NCBI RefSeq assembly: GCF_900129785.1
Contig: NZ_FSRC01000001.1
Location: 2,797,206-2,861,205, forward strand
DNA length: 64,000 nucleotides
DNA from: Algoriphagus halophilus
GTDB taxonomy: Bacteria > Bacteroidota > Bacteroidia > Cytophagales > Cyclobacteriaceae
Direction of reading: 5' to 3'
Shown here: positions 60,518 through 64,000 of the stretch, piece after piece
How positions within the stretch are numbered: position 1 is the stretch's first letter
Layout: every line of letters begins with the position of its first letter
Notes under the pieces: model-generated
Told to the model about the DNA's origin: nothing
The model's database searches: none
Seen by the model: the letters and a program-made list of their open reading frames with translations, nothing else
Made by a program: the position numbers and the translations under genes

Positions 60518-62947
60518 TTAGTTGAAGTTTGTCTTAAATAATCCTTTTCTCATCGCCACTAGATTGGTTGCTACTGTCGTAAATACCACCACCGTGATAC
60601 TACTGATAGGCATTAAAATGGCGCAAATTACGGGACTGAGAACACCTTGAACTGCCAAGGAAATCCCGATAATATTGTACATAAAACTCAGTATAAAGCT
60701 GATTTTAATAATGGATCTATTCGCCTTTGCAAAGCTTAAAAATGCAGGAATACTAGAAATCACGGTGGCATCCATAATGGCATCACTGGCAGGAGAGAAA
60801 TGACTGATCTGCTCTGTGACTGCAATCCCTACTTCACTTTCTTGTAAGGCCCCAGCATCATTTAATCCGTCCCCTACCATCAGCGTATGCTTCCCTTCTT
60901 GGTTAAGGTGTTTTAGGTATTGGAGCTTATCCGAAGGACTTTGATTAAATTTAAACTGAATGGAAGTTCCCAGTTTCTCCCGTAAAGCAACTTGTTCATG
61001 GCTATGGTCCCCAGAAAGTAAGTGCAATTCATACTCATCCTCCAATTGTTGGATGACAAATGGGGCAGTTTCTCTCAATCCAGACTTAATAGAATAATAG
61101 CCAAGATCTTGGCCAGCTACAGTAAAATACACCAGGTTACCTTCCTCAATACTTGGTTCTAAATTTGATCCAGTGAATTCTTTAGACCCCAATTGAAAAA
61201 GTTGTTCTTTGTAAAACGCCTGAATTCCTTTCCCTTTGATTTCTTGAAAATCTGTAATTCGTTCCAGTTCACAATCCCCTAAATAATAATTGATTCGATT
61301 ACTTAATGGATGACTGGATTTTGAAACCATAGATTTTAAAATATTCTTGGTTTGGATAGTCAATTCTTCTCCTACAAATTCTATTTGCGCATTGGCAGGG
61401 GAAGTGAGCGTACCTGTCTTATCAAATACGATGGTATCTAATTGAGCTATCTTTTCAATGACAGAGGCATTTTTTAAATAAAACTTTGCCTTCCCAAAAA
61501 TTCTCAAGGTATTACCCAAGGTAAATGGAGTAGACATGGCCAATGCACATGGACATGCTACAATCAATACAGAAGTAAAGGCTTTGATTGCCAATGGAAA
61601 ATCCTGGAAGCTCCAATATCCAAAAGCTAGGAAAGCGATAGAGAGCACAGTCCAGGTAAACACGCTACTTACTTTATTGGCCAACGGCTCTAATAGTCCT
61701 TCTTGCTTCTTTTCAAAAGTTTCATTGTTCCAAAGATCTGTCAAATACCCTTGGGACGGGGATTTTTGAATGGTTAAGAGAATAGGATCTCCTACTTGTC
61801 TTCCACCTGCATAAATAATTTCTTTTTTAGACTTAGGCACAGGAATCTCTTCGCCTGTGACAAAACTATAGTCAATACTTGCTTGATCACTAAGTAAAAT
61901 AGAATCGGCAGGAATCAATTCCTCATTTCTTATTAAGATGACATCCCCTATTTCAAGCTTAGAAATAGGAACCACTTCCTCTTTGTCTTGTACAAGCTTT
62001 GTAACGGCCATTGGGAAATAGGATTTATAATCCCGATCAAATTCCAAAGCCGAAAAAGTTTTCTGCTGATAATATTTACCCAACAAAAGGAAGAACAATA
62101 ATCCCCCTAGGCTATCCATAAAACCTGCATTCCCAAAAATAAATATCTGCCAAAGGGAATAAAGAAATAATGCAATAATTCCCAGCACGATAGGCACATC
62201 CATATTGATCTTCCTGTGTTTTAGAGAATTCCAAGCAGATACGTAATAGCTATTGGCAGAGTAGAAAACGACCGGTAAAGCAAGCAAGACATTCAAATAA
62301 TTGAATAAGCCTTTAAATCCTTCTCCTAAAAATTGGGTTTCTGAAAAATACTCCGGCAAACTGAATAACATCATATTTCCGAAACAGAACCCTGCTACTG
62401 CTAACTGGGAAATCAGTTTTTTATCTATCGTAGTTTTGGGCTTCCCTCCTTGATCAGATAAACTGATTTTCGGTTCATAACCTATGGTAGCCAACAATGA
62501 AACCAGCTCCTTTAAACTGATTTTATGTTGATTAAATTTGACTTGAACTTTCTTCTTTAAGAAATCAACCCTACTTGATAGAATCCCAGAATGGATTTGG
62601 ACTAAGTTTTCGAGCAACCAAATACAGGATGCACAATGGATATGAGGAATAGTAAAAGTAATATGGCTTTCAGAATCACTTTTAAAATCTAACAATTGAG
62701 ACTGAATGTCAGTATCTTCTAAGTAGTCAAATCTATTTTCCTTGGAACTCTTTGATTTTTGGTTTTCACCAGGGAATTCTTCCAATTCATAGTAGCTACA
62801 AAGGTCATTTTCAGAAAGAACTTCGTAGACTAGTTTACAGCCTTGACAGCAAAAGTGTTTCTCTTCAAGAACCAGGTCCAACTCATTGCACACCTCTCCA
62901 CAATGATAGCATTTAGTAATAGAATTTGAATTTGAGGTGAATTTCAT
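60518..62947 (-). CDS. ccoI: Copper-translocating P-type ATPase, CcoI/FixI type
   Basis: 809 residues. The N-terminus has a Cys-rich metal-binding region (CYHCGEVC, then FCCQGCKLVYEVL) and a heavy-metal-associated domain with HIHCASCIWLLENL. Eight predicted membrane helices follow, with the metal-translocation motif ACPCALAMSTPF. The phosphorylation site is DKTGTL, and the ATP-binding hinge is VGDGLNDAGAL. FixI/CcoI-type pumps export Cu(I) to the periplasm for cbb3 maturation. It is the first gene of the cco operon, 1 nt before ccoS. Confidence 0.94.
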   Translation of the reverse strand: MKFTSNSNSITKCYHCGEVCNELDLVLEEKHFCCQGCKLVYEVLSENDLCSYYELEEFPGENQKSKSSKENRFDYLEDTDIQSQLLDFKSDSESHITFTIPHIHCASCIWLLENLVQIHSGILSSRVDFLKKKVQVKFNQHKISLKELVSLLATIGYEPKISLSDQGGKPKTTIDKKLISQLAVAGFCFGNMMLFSLPEYFSETQFLGEGFKGLFNYLNVLLALPVVFYSANSYYVSAWNSLKHRKINMDVPIVLGIIALFLYSLWQIFIFGNAGFMDSLGGLLFFLLLGKYYQQKTFSALEFDRDYKSYFPMAVTKLVQDKEEVVPISKLEIGDVILIRNEELIPADSILLSDQASIDYSFVTGEEIPVPKSKKEIIYAGGRQVGDPILLTIQKSPSQGYLTDLWNNETFEKKQEGLLEPLANKVSSVFTWTVLSIAFLAFGYWSFQDFPLAIKAFTSVLIVACPCALAMSTPFTLGNTLRIFGKAKFYLKNASVIEKIAQLDTIVFDKTGTLTSPANAQIEFVGEELTIQTKNILKSMVSKSSHPLSNRINYYLGDCELERITDFQEIKGKGIQAFYKEQLFQLGSKEFTGSNLEPSIEEGNLVYFTVAGQDLGYYSIKSGLRETAPFVIQQLEDEYELHLLSGDHSHEQVALREKLGTSIQFKFNQSPSDKLQYLKHLNQEGKHTLMVGDGLNDAGALQESEVGIAVTEQISHFSPASDAIMDATVISSIPAFLSFAKANRSIIKISFILSFMYNIIGISLAVQGVLSPVICAILMPISSITVVVFTTVATNLVAMRKGLFKTNFN

Positions 62948-62966
62948 GAGTATTAGTTTACTAAAT

Positions 62967-62982
62967 TTACTTGATTAAGTAA
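62967..62982. promoter_or_regulatory. Inverted repeat upstream of the cco operon
   Basis: TTACTTGATTAAGTAA has perfect 6-nt arms (TTACTT/AAGTAA) around GATT, 19 nt before the ccoI ATG. The position suits an operator of a CRP/FNR-type or other dimeric regulator, but it does not match the FNR consensus exactly. Confidence 0.33.
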
Positions 62983-63018
62983 TAAAAAAACATGATTAAA
63001 GTCAGTTGAAGGCATTAA

Positions 63019-63645
63019 TTATAAGGATAGGTAAAATGATAATTGATCATCCCACAATTCACCTTTGTAAAAATCAAAAAGCACGTTAGAGAGCTCTTGC
63101 TGATAGGTTTTTGTCGTGACTAATAAAGTACAGTCATGTTGTACTGCATAGGACCAAAAGTCTCCAATTCGCATAAAATTGAATTTGATAAAACTTGTTT
63201 CTTTGGTTGCTGAAGAGATTTTTTGAATAATATCCTGTTCCTCTTTAGACCTGGATTTTGGAATAAAACTGGGTGAAATGATGGTGGCTTTGCTTTCCTT
63301 GATTAAATCTTCAAATAGGAGCAAAAACTTATGGATGATTCTCGCTGAATCCGTAGTCCCATCATAGTGAAACAAAAGATGTTTCAATGAGAATTTAGGG
63401 ACATAAAGTAGGACAGGCGTTTGGCAAGGTTCTTTTTCCAATGATTTAGGGTATTCATGGGTTTGCAACCAATCCAATACTTTATTAAGATCTAATGAAA
63501 ACAAAGTAGGTTGTGAATCCTCAATGACATGGCTGTTAAGTTCAATAGCTGGATTGAAAATTTCATCCAATATCTCTTGGTGAAAAACGTTGATCAATTG
63601 GGTGGGTAGATCAAACTTCGTCATGCTTGAAGGCTTGGCTTCCAT
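63019..63645 (-). CDS. Universal-stress-like (UspA-fold) protein, uncertain
   Basis: 208 residues, soluble. I do not firmly recognise it. The middle LLYVPKFSLKHLLFHYDGTTDSARIIHKFLLLFEDLIKESKATIISP follows the UspA pattern (strand, D-G-(T/S) loop, helix, strand). The first about 80 residues and the last about 60 could be a degenerate second Usp unit (SFIKFNFMRIGDFWSYAVQHDCTLLVTTK). No ATP-binding Gly-rich motif is clear. Stress proteins of this type often sit beside cbb3 genes, which fits its place upstream of ccoI on the same strand, 71 nt away. Confidence 0.55.
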   Translation of the reverse strand: MEAKPSSMTKFDLPTQLINVFHQEILDEIFNPAIELNSHVIEDSQPTLFSLDLNKVLDWLQTHEYPKSLEKEPCQTPVLLYVPKFSLKHLLFHYDGTTDSARIIHKFLLLFEDLIKESKATIISPSFIPKSRSKEEQDIIQKISSATKETSFIKFNFMRIGDFWSYAVQHDCTLLVTTKTYQQELSNVLFDFYKGELWDDQLSFYLSL

Positions 63646-63661
63646 ATAGAATAACTTTATT

Positions 63662-63669
63662 CAAAGCTA
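63662..63669 (-). promoter_or_regulatory. Candidate -7 box for the UspA-like gene
   Basis: TAGCTTTG on the minus strand fits TAnnTTTG, 16 nt before the ATG at 63645. No clear -33 element. Confidence 0.4.
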
Positions 63670-63906
63670 TTCAAGAGTGCCCTTGTACCTCATGACCATT
63701 CCTAGTTGGAAAGATGATAAAAGTCAGTTTTTGAATTTTATTTCACTGGCCATTGAATATAGGAATGGAATATGGCCATTATAAATAATCAATAGATTTC
63801 AATTGGCAGAAAAAATAGAATTCTGGAAGGAATAAGAAGTGATCAGAAAAAGCGATAAAGTAGAATCTGATTCTCGAATTCTAATAGTGGCTTGATGGGT
63901 AATCCA

Positions 63907-63934
63907 CAAAAAAAGCCAGCTATCTAGCTGGCTT
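63907..63934 (-). terminator. Terminator for a gene beyond the right edge
   Basis: Perfect 10-bp stem AAGCCAGCTA / TAGCTGGCTT with a 2-nt apex; on the minus strand it is followed by a T-run. It must serve a minus-strand transcript coming from outside the window. Confidence 0.8.
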
Positions 63935-64000
63935 GAATAATGGGTGGTTCGGGTTCCTTTTCTTGGGGGCCTGAAAACACAAAAGCCCTTCGGAGTGATC

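Larger units (their letters stand above)
63646..64000. other. Right-edge intergenic region
   Basis: About 355 nt without a convincing gene. It contains a sigma-A-type box for the UspA-like gene and a strong minus-strand terminator. A frame open on the minus strand from 63998 ends in TAG at 63924-63926 inside the terminator stem. Its 24 residues (ending QEKEPEPPIIQAS) could be the tail of a gene beyond the edge, but this is weak. Confidence 0.35.

Noticed and set aside
63924..63998. C-terminal fragment of a minus-strand gene at the right edge
   Set aside because: Only 24 codons, two other frames are also open over most of it, and the stop lies in the terminator stem; support is too weak for a separate feature.

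Overview
The window reads as chromosomal DNA of a Bacteroidota bacterium, most likely Cytophagales and Cyclobacteriaceae-like; an Algoriphagus-type genus is my guess from overall protein style. The evidence is a fused LpxC-FabZ, a fused CcoN-CcoO cbb3 oxidase, the T9SS-type response regulator PorX, Bacteroidota-restricted families (DUF4924, DUF4296), BatA/DUF58 genes, many short lipoproteins, and upstream boxes of the form TAnnTTTG, the Bacteroidota sigma-A -7 element. There are no rRNA genes, CRISPR arrays, integrases or insertion sequences. One tRNA (Leu, anticodon GAG) is present. Most of the window is densely packed housekeeping DNA.

Layout. 1-4.5 kb (+): tail of a membrane protein, a thioredoxin-type glutathione peroxidase overlapping an OhrR-type peroxide sensor, a GreA/B-like factor, valS. 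4.5-11.6 kb (-): amidase with two SH3 domains, DUF1080 lipoprotein, a diacylglycerol-kinase/App1-phosphatase pair, M42 peptidase, a long PurF-type enzyme. 11.6-16.9 kb: a possible self-contained signalling unit made of a sigma-54-type promoter, a small exported PepSY-like protein, an NtrC-type regulator, a hybrid kinase (HK-REC-Hpt) and a periplasmic DsrE protein. 16.9-20.7 kb: repeat-rich gap, tRNA-Leu, folD, lepA. 21-27 kb (+): RND efflux operon (MFP, pump, outer-membrane factor). 27.2-31.5 kb: DUF4924 plus a candidate 35-residue membrane microprotein, SF1 helicase, AcpH, ppa.

31.6-38.4 kb holds the most unusual locus. A ThiF(E1-like)-nitroreductase fusion of the Rv1355c/MoeY type, a putative GNAT/LuxI-like acyltransferase, a 7TMR-DISM histidine kinase and a REC-histidine kinase are joined by a 1-nt gap and two 11-nt overlaps. 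A single-domain REC paralogue is transcribed divergently. I infer a synthesise-and-sense module for an unknown small molecule.

38.4-42.9 kb: ald, tsaE, porX and an HD hydrolase. 42.9-47.3 kb: lpxD, lpxC-fabZ, lpxA, an orphan ABC ATPase and a lipoprotein. 47.4-53 kb: mutS2, a DUF4296 lipoprotein and a reduced Bat operon without moxR. 53.1-62.9 kb: hemN facing a complete cbb3 oxidase operon, ccoI-ccoS-ccoNO-ccoQ-ccoP-ccoG-ccoH-TauE/SafE-like, which together make a microaerobic respiration island. The window closes with a UspA-like protein and a terminator serving a gene beyond the right edge. I preferred internal ATG starts over longer TTG/GTG extensions wherever family homology or a nearby ribosome-binding site supported it.
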